The position numbers were made by a program, and so were the translations under genes. Below are positions 26,194-36,031 of a DNA stretch of 64,000 bases, in pieces. The first letter of the stretch is position 1. Each line of letters starts with the position of its first letter. A model generated the notes under the pieces. The model saw only the letters and a program-made list of their open reading frames with translations, ran no database searches and was not told the DNA's origin. Origin of the DNA: Streptomyces aculeolatus (lineage in GTDB: Bacteria; Actinomycetota; Actinomycetes; Streptomycetales; Streptomycetaceae); assembly GCF_020400605.1 (NCBI RefSeq), contig NZ_JAINRD010000017.1, forward strand, positions 62,001-126,000, read 5' to 3'.

Positions 26194-28095
26194 TCAGACC
26201 GCCCTCATCAGCAGGGTGGCGGCGATGAGGACCACCGCGCCCCCGAACATCGAGACCGCGTAGCTGCGGGCGTAGCCGTTCTGGACCCGCCGCATCCGGG
26301 CGGAGAGCCCGCCGAACGCCGCCGCGGTTCCGTTGACGATGCCGTCGACCAGCTTGTGGTCCAGGTAGACCAGGCCGCGGGTCAGGTACTCGCCGGGCTT
26401 GACCAGCGCCACGTGGTTGAAGTCGTCCTGCAGCAGGTCGCGCCGCGCGGCGCGGGTGAGCAGGGAGCCGCGCGGTGCCGCGGCGGGGACCGGGCGGCGG
26501 CCGTACTGCAGCCAGGCCGCCGCGACACCGAGCACCATGCAGGCGACGGTGGCGCCGGTGACCATGGGGACGCTCAGGCCGTCCGGCAGGTGCCCGTGCT
26601 CGAAGCCCGTGACCGGCTCCAGCCAGTGCACGAACCGCTCGCCGATGTCGAAGAACGCGCCCGCGCCGACCGAGCCGATCGCCAGCACGATCATCGGGAT
26701 CGTCATCGTCTTCGGCGACTCGTGCGGGTGCGGCATGTCGCCCTTCGCGTCCGCCTCCCAGCGCTTCTCGCCGAAGAACGTCATGAGCATCACGCGCGTC
26801 ATGTAGTACGCGGTGAGCGCCGCGCCCAGCAGCGCCGCGCCGCCCAGGATCCAGCCCTGCGTACCGCCCTTGGCGAACGCGGCCTCGATGATGAGGTCCT
26901 TGGAGAAGAAGCCGGAGAGCCCCGGGAAGCCGATGATCGCCAGATAGCCGAGGCCGAACGTGACGAACGTGACCGGCATGTACTTCCGCAGGCCGCCGTA
27001 CTTGCGCATGTCGACCTCGTCGTTCATGCCGTGCATGACGGAGCCCGCGCCGAGGAAGAGCCCGGCCTTGAAGAAGCCGTGCGTCACCAGGTGCATGATC
27101 GCGAAGGCGTAGCCGATCGGGCCGAGCCCGGCGGCCAGGATCATGTAGCCGATCTGCGACATCGTCGAGCCGGCCAGCGCCTTCTTGATGTCGTCCTTCG
27201 CGCAACCGACGATCGCACCGAAGAGGAGCGTGACCGCGCCGACGATCGTGACGACGAGCTGCGCGTCCGGCGCCGCGTCGAAGATCGCGCCGGAGCGGAC
27301 GATCAGGTAGACGCCGGCGGTCACCATCGTCGCGGCGTGGATCAGCGCGGAGACCGGCGTGGGGCCCTCCATCGCGTCGCCCAGCCAGGACTGCAGCGGC
27401 ACCTGCGCCGACTTGCCGCACGCGGCGAGCAGCAGCATCAGGCCGATCGCCGTCAGCTTGCCCTCGCCGGTCTCGCCGACCGAGTTCATCACCGGCTCGA
27501 ACGCGAAGGTGCCGAAGGTGACGAACATCAGCATGATCGCGATGGACAGGCCGACGTCGCCGACGCGGTTGACGATGAACGCCTTCTTCGCCGCCGTCGC
27601 CGCGCTCGGCTTGTGCTGCCAGAAGCCGATCAGCAGGTACGACGCGAGGCCGACGCCCTCCCAGCCGACGTACAGCAGCAGGAAGTTGTCCGCGAGGACC
27701 AGCAGCAGCATCGCCGCGAGGAAGAGGTTCAGATAGCCGAAGAACCGGCGGCGGCGCTCGTCGTGCTCCATGTAGCCCACGGAGTACACGTGGATGAGCG
27801 AGCCGACGCCGGTGATCAGCAGCACGAACGTCATCGAGAGCTGGTCGAGCTGGAACGCCGCGTCCGCCTGGAACCCCTCGACCGGAATCCAGGTGAAGAG
27901 GTGGCTGTGCAGCGCCCGCTCCTCGCCGTCCTTGCCGAGCATGTCGGCGAAGAGGACCAGGCCGAGGACGAAGGAGGTGAAGGCCAGGCCCGTACCGAGC
28001 CAGTGGCCCGTACGATCCAGCCTCCTCCCGCCGCACAGCAGCACCGCCGCGCCGAGCAGCGGCGCCGCGACGAGCAATCCGATGAGTGACTCCAC
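26194..28095 (-). CDS. nuoL: NADH-quinone oxidoreductase subunit L
   Basis: Largest antiporter-like subunit, carrying the long amphipathic lateral helix. The 633-aa protein has about 16 hydrophobic helices, the glutamate motif LLYVGWEGVGLASYLLIGFW, the Lys-containing KSAQVPLQSWLGDAMEGPTP, the proline-rich HAATMVTAGVYLI and the KKALAGSTMSQIGYMILA segment. The GTG start at 28095 lies 12 bases after the nuoK stop and has a purine-rich GGGGA upstream. Confidence 0.97.
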   Translation of the reverse strand: MESLIGLLVAAPLLGAAVLLCGGRRLDRTGHWLGTGLAFTSFVLGLVLFADMLGKDGEERALHSHLFTWIPVEGFQADAAFQLDQLSMTFVLLITGVGSLIHVYSVGYMEHDERRRRFFGYLNLFLAAMLLLVLADNFLLLYVGWEGVGLASYLLIGFWQHKPSAATAAKKAFIVNRVGDVGLSIAIMLMFVTFGTFAFEPVMNSVGETGEGKLTAIGLMLLLAACGKSAQVPLQSWLGDAMEGPTPVSALIHAATMVTAGVYLIVRSGAIFDAAPDAQLVVTIVGAVTLLFGAIVGCAKDDIKKALAGSTMSQIGYMILAAGLGPIGYAFAIMHLVTHGFFKAGLFLGAGSVMHGMNDEVDMRKYGGLRKYMPVTFVTFGLGYLAIIGFPGLSGFFSKDLIIEAAFAKGGTQGWILGGAALLGAALTAYYMTRVMLMTFFGEKRWEADAKGDMPHPHESPKTMTIPMIVLAIGSVGAGAFFDIGERFVHWLEPVTGFEHGHLPDGLSVPMVTGATVACMVLGVAAAWLQYGRRPVPAAAPRGSLLTRAARRDLLQDDFNHVALVKPGEYLTRGLVYLDHKLVDGIVNGTAAAFGGLSARMRRVQNGYARSYAVSMFGGAVVLIAATLLMRAV

Positions 28096-28107
28096 TGGTG
28101 CGTCCCC

Positions 28108-28407
28108 TTACAGCTTCATCAAAGCGGCGTCGTCGACCGAGGCCGAGTGGCGGGAGCGGTAGAACGACACGATGATCGCCAGGCCGACCACGACTTCCGC
28201 GGCGGCGACGACCATGGTGAAGAAGGCGACGATCTGGCCGTCGAGGTTCCCGTGCATCCGGGAGAACGTGATCAGCGCCAGGTTGCAGGCGTTCAGCATC
28301 AGCTCGATGCACATGAACACCACGATGGCGTTCCGCCTGATGAGCACCCCGGCCGCGCCGATGGTGAACAGCAGCGCGGCGAGATACAAGTAGTTGACCG
28401 GGTTCAC
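28108..28407 (-). CDS. nuoK: NADH-quinone oxidoreductase subunit K
   Basis: Three-helix membrane subunit of the proton channel. The 99-aa protein starts VNPVNYLYLAALLFTIGAAG and contains the essential glutamate in VFMCIELMLNACNLALI and the second in MVVAAAEVVVGLAIIVS. The GTG at 28407 overlaps the nuoJ stop (GTGA) and AGGGAGAGG lies about seven bases upstream. Length matches the family exactly. Confidence 0.97.
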   Translation of the reverse strand: MNPVNYLYLAALLFTIGAAGVLIRRNAIVVFMCIELMLNACNLALITFSRMHGNLDGQIVAFFTMVVAAAEVVVGLAIIVSFYRSRHSASVDDAALMKL

Positions 28408-29291
28408 TCGCCCTCTCCCTTTCCGGCCTTCCCGCCGGCGTTCGCGCTGACGGAGCCGTTCGGCTCGGCGTCGTCGCCGGTGTCCGGTTCCAGGGCCTTG
28501 CCCTGGTAGTCGGCGGTGCGCTGCTCTATGGCGGCGAGATCCGCCAGCGCCTGCGCGGAGACGTCCCGGATCTGGCCGCGGTCGCGCAGCGTGCGGTTGA
28601 CGGTGAGCTCGGACGGCGTGCCGTCGGGCAGCAGGGCCGGGATGTCCACCGCGTTGTGGCGGGCGTAGACGCCGGGCGCGGGCATCGGCGGCACCTGGAC
28701 GCCGTCGCGTACGCGCTGGGCGGCCTGCTCGCGCTGGGTCGGGGTGGCCTCGGTCTTCTCGCGGTGGGTGAGGACCATGCCCGCGACCGCCGCGGTGATC
28801 AGCAGCGCGCCGGTCAGCTCGAAGGCGAAGACGTAGTCGCGGAAGATCAGCGCCGCCAGGCCGTGGACGTTGCCGCCGGAGTTGGCGTCCTCCAGGCCCT
28901 CGAAGCTGCTGAGGCTCGCGTTGCCGATGCCGGCCATCAGCAGCACGCCGAAGCCGATGCCGCAGAGCATCGCCAGCCAGCGCTGGCCCTTGATGGTCTC
29001 CTTCAGCGAGTCCGCGGCGCTGATGCCGACGAGCATCAGCACGAAGAGGAAGAGCATCATGACCGCGCCGGTGTAGACGACGATCTGGACCACGCCGAGG
29101 AAGTACGCGCCGTTGGCGAGGTAGAAGACCGCCAGGATCACCATCGTCCCGGCGAGGCAGAGCGCCGAGTGCACCGCCTTCTTCATCATCACGGTGCCCA
29201 GGGCACCGGCGACGGCGAAGATGGCCAGCACCCAGAACTGGGTCGCCTCCCCGGTGGACGTGGTGTAGCCGGCCTGGGCGAGGGCGTTCAT
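28404..29291 (-). CDS. nuoJ: NADH-quinone oxidoreductase subunit J
   Basis: Membrane subunit with five helices in residues 1-185, including the conserved VVQIVVYTGAVMMLFLFVLM. The protein is 295 aa because of a ~100-residue hydrophilic C-terminal extension (from about residue 190: HREKTEATPTQREQAAQR to the Gly-rich end GGKAGKGEGE), compared with about 185 aa in E. coli. Such tails are usual in actinobacterial NuoJ. The ATG at 29291 overlaps the nuoI stop (ATGA). Confidence 0.96.
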   Translation of the reverse strand: MNALAQAGYTTSTGEATQFWVLAIFAVAGALGTVMMKKAVHSALCLAGTMVILAVFYLANGAYFLGVVQIVVYTGAVMMLFLFVLMLVGISAADSLKETIKGQRWLAMLCGIGFGVLLMAGIGNASLSSFEGLEDANSGGNVHGLAALIFRDYVFAFELTGALLITAAVAGMVLTHREKTEATPTQREQAAQRVRDGVQVPPMPAPGVYARHNAVDIPALLPDGTPSELTVNRTLRDRGQIRDVSAQALADLAAIEQRTADYQGKALEPDTGDDAEPNGSVSANAGGKAGKGEGE

Positions 29292-29902
29292 GCCTGGGCT
29301 CCTTCGGAGTGCGGCTCCGGCTCCGGCGCCGACTCACCCTTGCTGACGGCGACCTGGCGCTCCGTACCCGGGGCGGCCTCGGAGACGAGGCCGCTGTAGT
29401 AGTCCTTCTCGGTCATCCCCGGGTAGATGGCGTGCGGCGAGTCGACCATGCCCTCCGTCAGGCCCGCGAGCAGCTCGTCCTTGGTGTAGATGAGCGACTC
29501 GCGGCTGCGGTCGGCCAGTTCGTACTCGTTGGTCATGGTCAGCGCCCGGGTGGGGCACGCCTCGACGCACAGTCCGCACAGGATGCAGCGCAGGTAGTTG
29601 ATCTGGTAGACGCGGCCGTAGCGCTCGCCCGGCGAGTAGCGCTCCTCCTCGGTGTTGTCCGCGCCCTCGACGTAGATCGCGTCCGCCGGACAGGCCCAGG
29701 CGCACAGCTCGCAGCCGATGCACTTCTCCAGCCCGTCCGGGTGCCGGTTGAGCTGGTGGCGGCCGTGGAAGCGGGGCGCCGTCGGCTTCTTGTACTCGGG
29801 GTACTGCTCGGTCAGCCGCTTCTTGAACATGGCCTTGAAGGTCACGCCGAAGCCGGCCACCGGGTTGACGAACCCCTGCTTGTCCTTCTTTTCGTCAGCC
29901 AT
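29288..29902 (-). CDS. nuoI: NADH-quinone oxidoreductase subunit I
   Basis: Two-[4Fe-4S] subunit of the connecting arm. The 204-aa protein has CIGCELCAWACPADAIYVEG and CILCGLCVEACPTRALTMTN, both intact. It starts MADEKKDKQGFVNPVAGFG at ATG 29902, overlapping the nuoH stop by eight bases. A ~30-residue acidic C-terminal tail follows the conserved part. It is the main-operon counterpart of the gene at 475-1026. Confidence 0.97.
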   Translation of the reverse strand: MADEKKDKQGFVNPVAGFGVTFKAMFKKRLTEQYPEYKKPTAPRFHGRHQLNRHPDGLEKCIGCELCAWACPADAIYVEGADNTEEERYSPGERYGRVYQINYLRCILCGLCVEACPTRALTMTNEYELADRSRESLIYTKDELLAGLTEGMVDSPHAIYPGMTEKDYYSGLVSEAAPGTERQVAVSKGESAPEPEPHSEGAQA

Positions 29903-31277
29903 TGTCGGCCTCCTCAGTGTCGCCCCCGGGACCGTTCGTGCCCACCAGCTCGCGCTCGCGGCGCGAGGGGCGGCGGGGCGCGGGCGGGAGGGTCTGACCG
30001 GGCAGCGGCGGTACGGGGTAGCCGCCCGCCGTCGGGTCGAACTCCGGCTTGGGCTTGGCCGCCTCGCGGGCCGCCTCCTCCTTGTCCTTGCGGTCGCGGA
30101 AGATGTCTACGACGAAGGACAGCAGCAGGATCACCAGCAGCCCGCCGGCGATGTAGAGCACGATCTCGGTGAAGTCCACGTCCTCGTTGCGCAGCGCCCG
30201 GACGGTGGCGACCAGCATCAGCCACACCATGGAGACCGGGATGAGGACCTTCCAGCCCAGCTTCATGAACTGGTCGTAGCGCACCCGTGGGAGCGTGCCG
30301 CGCAGCCAGACGAAGAGGAACAGGCAGACGAGCACCTTGCCGGTGAACCAGAGCATCGGCCACCAGCCGGTGTTGGCGCCCTCCCACACGGTGCTGATCG
30401 GCGCGGGCGCGCGCCAGCCGCCGAGGAAGAGCGTCACGGCCACGGCGGACAGCGTCACCATGTGCACGTACTCGGAGAGCATGAACATCGCGAACTTGAT
30501 CGACGAGTACTCGGTGGAGTACCCGGAGACCAGGTCGCCCTCGGACTCCGGCATGTCGAAGGGCAGCCGGTGCGCCTCGCCGACCATCGCGATGAGGTAG
30601 ACGAGGAACGAGACCGGCAGCAGCACCGCGAACCAGCGGTCGTCCTGGGCCGCGACGATCTCCGAGGTCGACAGCGACCCGGAGTAGAGGAACACCGCGG
30701 CGAACGACAGGCCCATCGCGACCTCGTACGAGATCACCTGGGCCGTCGCGCGGACGCCGCCGAGCAGCGGGTACGTCGAGTTGGACGCCCAGCCGGCGAG
30801 GACGACGCCGTAGGCGGCGATGGAGGCGGTGGCCAGCACGTACAGCATGGCGACCGGGAGGTCGGTCAGCTGCAGTGCCGTGCGCTCGCCGAAGATCGAC
30901 ACCTGGTTGTCGGCGGGGCCGAAGGGGATGACCGCGATGGCCATGAAGGCGGGGATGGCGGCCAGCAGGGGCGCCAGGATGTAGACCGCCTTGTCGGCGC
31001 CCTTGACGATGATGTCCTCTTTGAACATCAGCTTCACGCCGTCGGCGAGCGACTGCAGCAGGCCCCAGGGGCCGTGCCGGTTCGGGCCGATGCGCAGCTG
31101 CATCCAGCCCAGGACCTTGCGCTCGAAGACGATCGCGACGAGGACCGTCACCATCAGGAACGCGAAGCAGAAGACCGCCTTGAGGAGGATCAGCCACCAG
31201 GGGTCGCCCCCGAAGTAGCTGAGGTCCTCCGCGGCGAGCACGCTCGCGCCGTGCGCCGCGGGTGCGCTTGCGATCAC
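29895..31277 (-). CDS. nuoH: NADH-quinone oxidoreductase subunit H
   Basis: Quinone-channel membrane subunit, about eight helices within residues 25-385. Landmarks are RIGPNRHGPWGLLQSLADGV, KLMFKEDI, HRLPFDMPESEGDLVSGYST and the later RVRYDQFMKLGWKVLIP. Length 460 aa includes a ~70-residue charged C-terminal tail (FRDRKDKEEAAREAAKPKP). GTG at 31277 with GGAGG seven bases upstream. A 52-bp gap separates it from nuoG, the largest gap inside the operon, which may allow extra translation initiation control. Confidence 0.97.
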   Translation of the reverse strand: MIASAPAAHGASVLAAEDLSYFGGDPWWLILLKAVFCFAFLMVTVLVAIVFERKVLGWMQLRIGPNRHGPWGLLQSLADGVKLMFKEDIIVKGADKAVYILAPLLAAIPAFMAIAVIPFGPADNQVSIFGERTALQLTDLPVAMLYVLATASIAAYGVVLAGWASNSTYPLLGGVRATAQVISYEVAMGLSFAAVFLYSGSLSTSEIVAAQDDRWFAVLLPVSFLVYLIAMVGEAHRLPFDMPESEGDLVSGYSTEYSSIKFAMFMLSEYVHMVTLSAVAVTLFLGGWRAPAPISTVWEGANTGWWPMLWFTGKVLVCLFLFVWLRGTLPRVRYDQFMKLGWKVLIPVSMVWLMLVATVRALRNEDVDFTEIVLYIAGGLLVILLLSFVVDIFRDRKDKEEAAREAAKPKPEFDPTAGGYPVPPLPGQTLPPAPRRPSRRERELVGTNGPGGDTEEADNG

Positions 31278-31329
31278 CGTCGTGCCTCCGTCGTATACGC
31301 AGCTACACAGGTTCGCGTCCGCATCGCAG

Positions 31330-33789
31330 TCACGCTTCGACCTCCTTGGATACGGCGGAAACCTGGACCAGGTCGCCGGGGTTCGCGCCCGTCGCCGCCG
31401 TCACGCCCGGGGCCGTCGACTGCAGGGGCAGCCAGACGACCTGGTCGGGCAGTTCCGCGGTGATCCGCAGCGGGAGCGTCACCGTGCCGGCGGGGCCGGT
31501 GACCGCGACCGGGTCGCCGTCGGCGGCGCCGGTGGCCTCCGCGGTGGCCGGCGAGAGCCGGGCCGCCGCCTCGTGGCGGGTGCCGGCCAGGGCGGCGTCG
31601 CCCTCCTGGAGCCGGCCCTCGTCGAGCAGCAGCCGGTGGCCGGCGAGCACCGCCTCGCCGGGGCCGGGCTGCGGCAGCGGCGCGGCGCGCTCGTCCGGCG
31701 GCGTGGGGCGCGGGCCGCCGGTGCTGACGCCCAGGCGGTCCAGCTCGGCCCGTACCGTACGGGCGTCGGGCAGGCCCAGGTGGACGTCGAGGGCGTCGGC
31801 GAGCATGTGCAGCACCCGCTGGTCGGCGGGCGCGAGCCGGCGGGTCATCTGGTCCGGCTTCAGCGCGGCCTCGAACGGCCGGACGCGGCCTTCCCAGTTG
31901 ATGTACGTGCCCTGCTTCTCGGCGACCGCGGCCACCGGGAAGACCACGTCGGCCCGCTCGGTGACCTCGCTGGGCCGCTGCTCCAGGCTGACGACGAACT
32001 CCGCCCGGTCCAGCGCCCCGCGGGCCTTCTCCGGGTCCGGCAGGTCGGTGACCTGCACGCCGCCGACGAGCAGCGCGCCGATCTCCCCGGCCGCCGCGGC
32101 GTCGAGGATCCCGCCGGTGTCGCGGCCACGCGAACGCGGCAGTTCGGCCAGGCCCCACACGGCGGCGGTCTCGCGGCGGGCCTCGGCGTCGGTGCCGGAC
32201 CGCCCGCCGGGCAGCATCCCGGGCAGCGCGCCGGCCTCGATCGCGGCGCGCTCGCCGGCGCGGCGCGGAATCCAGGCGAGGGTGGCGCCGGTGGCCTCCG
32301 CGGTGCGTACGACCGCGGACAGCGCGCCGCGTACGCCCGCCAGCCGCTCGCCGACGAGGATCACCGAGCCCGGCTGGCGCAGCGCGTCGGACGCGGCCTT
32401 GCCGTCCTCGCCGAGCCCGGCGCCGGAGCCGAGGGCGTCGAGCCAGCTCGGCTCGGTGCCGGGGGCGGCCGGCAGCAGCGTGCCGCCGGCCTTCGTCAGG
32501 CCGCGGGTGGCGAAGGGTGCGATCGAGTAGACCTTCAGGCCCTTCTTCCGCCACGCCTTGCGCAGCCGGAGGAAGACGCCGGGCGCCTCCTCCTCGGCCT
32601 CCAGGCCGGCGAGCAGCACCGCGGGCGCCTTCTCCAGCGCGCCGTAGGTGACGCCGAGGCCGCTGCCCGCGACCCGCGCGGCCAGGAACTCGGTCTCCTC
32701 TGCGCTGTGCACCCGGGCGCGGAAGTCGACATCGTTGGTGTCGAGCGCGGCGCGCGCGAACTTCGCGTACGCGTAGGAGTCCTCCAGCGTCAGCCGCCCG
32801 CCGGTGAGCACCCCCGCCCGCCCGCGGGCCGCCGCGAGCCCGGCGGCCGCGGCGCGCAGCGCCTCGGGCCAGCTCGCCGGCTGCAGTTCACCGTTCTCGT
32901 CGCGGACCAGCGGGTGGGTGAGCCGGTCGGGCAGCTGCGCGTAGCGGAAGCCGAACCGGCCCTTGTCGCACATCCACTCCTCGTTGACCGCGGGGTCGTT
33001 GGCGGCGAGGCGCCGCATGACCTTGCCGCGGCGGTGGTCGGTGCGGGTGGCGCAGCCGCCGGCGCAGTGCTCGCAGACGGACGGCGAGGAGATCAGGTCG
33101 AAGGGGCGCGAGCGGAAGCGGTACATCTTCGAGGTGAGCGCGCCGACCGGGCAGATCTGGATGGTGTTGCCCGAGAAGTACGACTCGAAGGGCACGCCCT
33201 CGCCCGTACCGACCTGCTGCAGCGCGCCGCGCTCCAGCAGCTCGATCATCGGGTCGCCCGCGATCTGGTTGGAGAACCGGGTGCAGCGCGCGCACAGCAC
33301 GCAGCGCTCGCGGTCGAGCAGCACCTGCGTCGAGATCGGCACGGGCTTCTCGAAGGTGCGCTTCTGGCCGTCGAAGCGGCTCTCGGCCTGGCCGTTGGAC
33401 ATCGCCTGGTTCTGCAGGGGGCACTCGCCGCCCTTGTCGCAGACCGGGCAGTCCAGCGGGTGGTTGATGAGCAGCAGCTCCATCACGCCGCGCTGCGACT
33501 TCTCGGCGACGTCGGAGGTGAGCTGGGTCCTGACCACCATCCCGTCGGTGCAGGTGATGGTGCAGGACGCCGACGGCTTGCGCTGGCCCTCGATCTCGAC
33601 GATGCACTGGCGGCAGGCGCCGACCGGGTCGAGCAGCGGGTGGTCGCAGAACCGCGGGACCTCGATGCCGAGTTGCTCGGCGGCCCGGATGACCAGGGTG
33701 CCCTTGGGCACGCTGACCTCGACGCCGTCGATGGTCAGCGTGACCAGATCGGTCTTCTCGGGTGCCTTTTCCGGCTCCGTGACGGTCAC
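31330..33789 (-). CDS. nuoG: NADH-quinone oxidoreductase subunit G
   Basis: Large iron-sulfur subunit of the input arm. Residues about 15-95 form a [2Fe-2S] domain with RFCDHPLLDPVGACRQC; next comes HPLDCPVCDKGGECPLQ, then the [4Fe-4S] CVLCARCTRFSNQIAG, and the molybdopterin-oxidoreductase-like domain opening with CEHCAGGCATRTDHR. After about residue 300 the sequence is less conserved and Ala-rich. Total 819 aa is typical of actinobacterial NuoG. The GTG at 33789 overlaps the nuoF stop (GTGA). Confidence 0.96.
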   Translation of the reverse strand: MTVTEPEKAPEKTDLVTLTIDGVEVSVPKGTLVIRAAEQLGIEVPRFCDHPLLDPVGACRQCIVEIEGQRKPSASCTITCTDGMVVRTQLTSDVAEKSQRGVMELLLINHPLDCPVCDKGGECPLQNQAMSNGQAESRFDGQKRTFEKPVPISTQVLLDRERCVLCARCTRFSNQIAGDPMIELLERGALQQVGTGEGVPFESYFSGNTIQICPVGALTSKMYRFRSRPFDLISSPSVCEHCAGGCATRTDHRRGKVMRRLAANDPAVNEEWMCDKGRFGFRYAQLPDRLTHPLVRDENGELQPASWPEALRAAAAGLAAARGRAGVLTGGRLTLEDSYAYAKFARAALDTNDVDFRARVHSAEETEFLAARVAGSGLGVTYGALEKAPAVLLAGLEAEEEAPGVFLRLRKAWRKKGLKVYSIAPFATRGLTKAGGTLLPAAPGTEPSWLDALGSGAGLGEDGKAASDALRQPGSVILVGERLAGVRGALSAVVRTAEATGATLAWIPRRAGERAAIEAGALPGMLPGGRSGTDAEARRETAAVWGLAELPRSRGRDTGGILDAAAAGEIGALLVGGVQVTDLPDPEKARGALDRAEFVVSLEQRPSEVTERADVVFPVAAVAEKQGTYINWEGRVRPFEAALKPDQMTRRLAPADQRVLHMLADALDVHLGLPDARTVRAELDRLGVSTGGPRPTPPDERAAPLPQPGPGEAVLAGHRLLLDEGRLQEGDAALAGTRHEAAARLSPATAEATGAADGDPVAVTGPAGTVTLPLRITAELPDQVVWLPLQSTAPGVTAATGANPGDLVQVSAVSKEVEA

Positions 33790-35132
33790 GCGGTCACCTC
33801 CTGGTGGGTCGTGGAGCCGGGGGTGTCGGCCCAGGCGGTGGATCTGGCCGGGTCAAAGGGGCAGCCGCCGCCGGTGACGTGCTGCTCGTACTCCTCGCGG
33901 AAGTACTTCAGCGAGGAGAAGATCGGCGCGGCGGCGCCGTCCCCGAGGGCGCAGAAGGACTTGCCGTTGATGTTGTCGGCGATGTCGTTGAGCTTGTCGA
34001 GGTCGGAGAGGGAGCCCTTGCCGGCCTCGATGTCGCGGAGCAGCTGGACGAGCCAGTACGTGCCCTCGCGGCAGGGCGTGCACTTGCCGCAGGACTCGTG
34101 CTCGTAGAACTCGGTCCAGCGGGTGACGGCCCGCACCACGCAGGTCGTCTCGTCGAAGCACTGGAGCGCCTTGGTGCCGAGCATGGAGCCGGCGCCGCCG
34201 ACGCCCTCGTAGTCGAGGGGGACGTCCAGGTGCTCCTCGGTGAGCATCGGGGTGGAGGAGCCGCCGGGGGTCCAGAACTTCAGCCGGTGGCCGGGGCGCA
34301 TGCCGCCGCCCATGTCGAGCAGTTGGCGCAGGGTGATGCCGAGCGGCGCCTCGTACTGGCCGGGGCGGGCGACGTGGCCGGAGAGGGAGTACAGCGTGAA
34401 GCCCGGGGACTTCTCGCTGCCCATCGTGCGGAACCACTCCTTGCCCTTGTTCATGATCGCGGGAACAGAGGCGATGGACTCGACGTTGTTCACCACAGTG
34501 GGGCAGGCGTAGAGGCCCTCGACGGCCGGGAAGGGGGGACGCAGCCGGGGCTGGCCGCGGCGGCCCTCCAGCGAGTCGAGCAGCGCGGTCTCCTCACCGC
34601 AGATGTACGCGCCGGCGCCGGCGTGCACCGTGACGTCCAGGTCGAGCCCGGAGCCGAGGACGTTCTTGCCGAGGAAGCCCGCGGCGTACGCCTCGCGGAC
34701 CGCCTCGTGCAGCCTGCGCAGCACCGGCACGACCTCGCCGCGCAGGTAGATGAACGCGTGGTTGGACCGGAACGCGTAACAGGCGATGACGATGCCCTCG
34801 ATGAGGGAGTGCGGGTTGGCGAAGAGCAGCGGGATGTCCTTGCAGGTGCCCGGCTCCGACTCGTCGGCGTTGACGACGAGGTAGTGCGGCTTGCCGTCGC
34901 CCTGCGGGATGAACTGCCACTTCATGCCGGTGGGGAAGCCTGCGCCGCCGCGGCCGCGCAGGCCGGCGTCCTTGACGTACGCGATGACGTCGTCGGGCGA
35001 CATCGCGAGGGCCTTGCGCAGGCCCTCGTAGCCCTCGTTGCGCCGGTACGTGTCCAGGGTCCAGGACTCGGGGTGGTCCCAGAAGGCGGAGAGCACCGGG
35101 GTCAGCAGCTTCTCCGGCGAGTCGACGGTCAT
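33786..35132 (-). CDS. nuoF: NADH-quinone oxidoreductase subunit F (NADH-binding)
   Basis: FMN- and NADH-binding subunit where NADH is oxidised. The 448-aa protein shows the NADH site GLRGRGGAGFPTGMKW, the FMN-binding GAGAYICGEETALLDSLEG and the [4Fe-4S] ligands in ESCGKCTPCREGTYW with a fourth Cys downstream (KSFCALGDG). I chose ATG at 35132 in a TGATG junction with nuoE; a GTG one codon earlier (35135) could also initiate. Only this operon in the window encodes the NADH-input subunits E, F and G. Confidence 0.97.
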   Translation of the reverse strand: MTVDSPEKLLTPVLSAFWDHPESWTLDTYRRNEGYEGLRKALAMSPDDVIAYVKDAGLRGRGGAGFPTGMKWQFIPQGDGKPHYLVVNADESEPGTCKDIPLLFANPHSLIEGIVIACYAFRSNHAFIYLRGEVVPVLRRLHEAVREAYAAGFLGKNVLGSGLDLDVTVHAGAGAYICGEETALLDSLEGRRGQPRLRPPFPAVEGLYACPTVVNNVESIASVPAIMNKGKEWFRTMGSEKSPGFTLYSLSGHVARPGQYEAPLGITLRQLLDMGGGMRPGHRLKFWTPGGSSTPMLTEEHLDVPLDYEGVGGAGSMLGTKALQCFDETTCVVRAVTRWTEFYEHESCGKCTPCREGTYWLVQLLRDIEAGKGSLSDLDKLNDIADNINGKSFCALGDGAAAPIFSSLKYFREEYEQHVTGGGCPFDPARSTAWADTPGSTTHQEVTA

Positions 35133-36031
35133 CACGCGCCCTCCTCCTCGGTGGGCTCATCCGCGGACGCGGTGGACGGGTGCGCCGGGTCGGACGCGGA
35201 GGTCTGCTGCGGCGCGTCGTGCGAACTGGGGTGGCCGGCCGGCGGCTGGTCCTCCAGCGCGTCCGGCGGCGGGTTCTCCGGGTGCGGCTCGCTGCGCTGG
35301 CTGACCACGCGCGCCGCGGGCTCCTCGCCCTTGGCCATGCGCAGCCCGATGAGCGAGGCGGGGCCCGCGCCGCCGGACTCCGCGACGGCGCCGGGGCGCT
35401 CGTCGGGGAAGCCGGCCAGTATGCGGGCGGTCTCCTTGAACGTGCACAGCTTCGCGCCGCGGGTGGGGTGCACCTCGGCACCCGCACGCAGGTCGTCCAC
35501 GAGCCGCTTGGCGGACTCGGGCGTCTGGTTGTCGAAGAACTCCCAGTTGACCATCACCACGGGGGCGAAGTCGCAGGCGGCGTTGCACTCGATGTGCTCC
35601 AGGGTGACCATGCCGTCCTCGGTGGTCTCCTGGTTGCCGACGCCCAGGTGCTCCTTCAGCTCGTCGAAGATGGCGTCGCCGCCCATGACCGCGCAGAGCG
35701 TGTTGGTGCAGACCCCGACCTGGTAGTCGCCGGAGGGCTTGCGCCGGTACATGGTGTAGAAGGTGGCGACGGCGGTCACCTCGGCGGCGGTCAGGTCCAG
35801 CATCTCCGCACAGAACTGCATGCCGGTGCGGGTGACGTGCCCCTCCTCCGACTGCACCAGGTGCAGCATCGGCAGCAGCGCCGACCGGCTGTCCGGGTAG
35901 CGGCCGATGATCTCCCGCGCGTCCGCGGCGAGCCGCTCGCGCACCTCGGCCGGGTAGTCGGGGGCGGGGAGCTGGGGCATGCCCAGCGAGACGGCCGCTT
36001 GGGCCCCCGCGTCACGTTCTGCTGTCGTCAT
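35132..36031 (-). CDS. nuoE: NADH-quinone oxidoreductase subunit E
   Basis: Thioredoxin-fold [2Fe-2S] subunit. Ligands are the pair in VGVCTNTLCAVMGG and the pair in HIECNAACDFAPVVMVN. The conserved fold ends near residue 205; the remaining ~95 residues form a hydrophilic, Pro/Ser/Asp-rich tail (PENPPPDALEDQPPAGHPSS), so the protein (299 aa) is longer than most NuoE (about 160-250). ATG at 36031 overlaps the nuoD stop (ATGA). Confidence 0.96.
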   Translation of the reverse strand: MTTAERDAGAQAAVSLGMPQLPAPDYPAEVRERLAADAREIIGRYPDSRSALLPMLHLVQSEEGHVTRTGMQFCAEMLDLTAAEVTAVATFYTMYRRKPSGDYQVGVCTNTLCAVMGGDAIFDELKEHLGVGNQETTEDGMVTLEHIECNAACDFAPVVMVNWEFFDNQTPESAKRLVDDLRAGAEVHPTRGAKLCTFKETARILAGFPDERPGAVAESGGAGPASLIGLRMAKGEEPAARVVSQRSEPHPENPPPDALEDQPPAGHPSSHDAPQQTSASDPAHPSTASADEPTEEEGA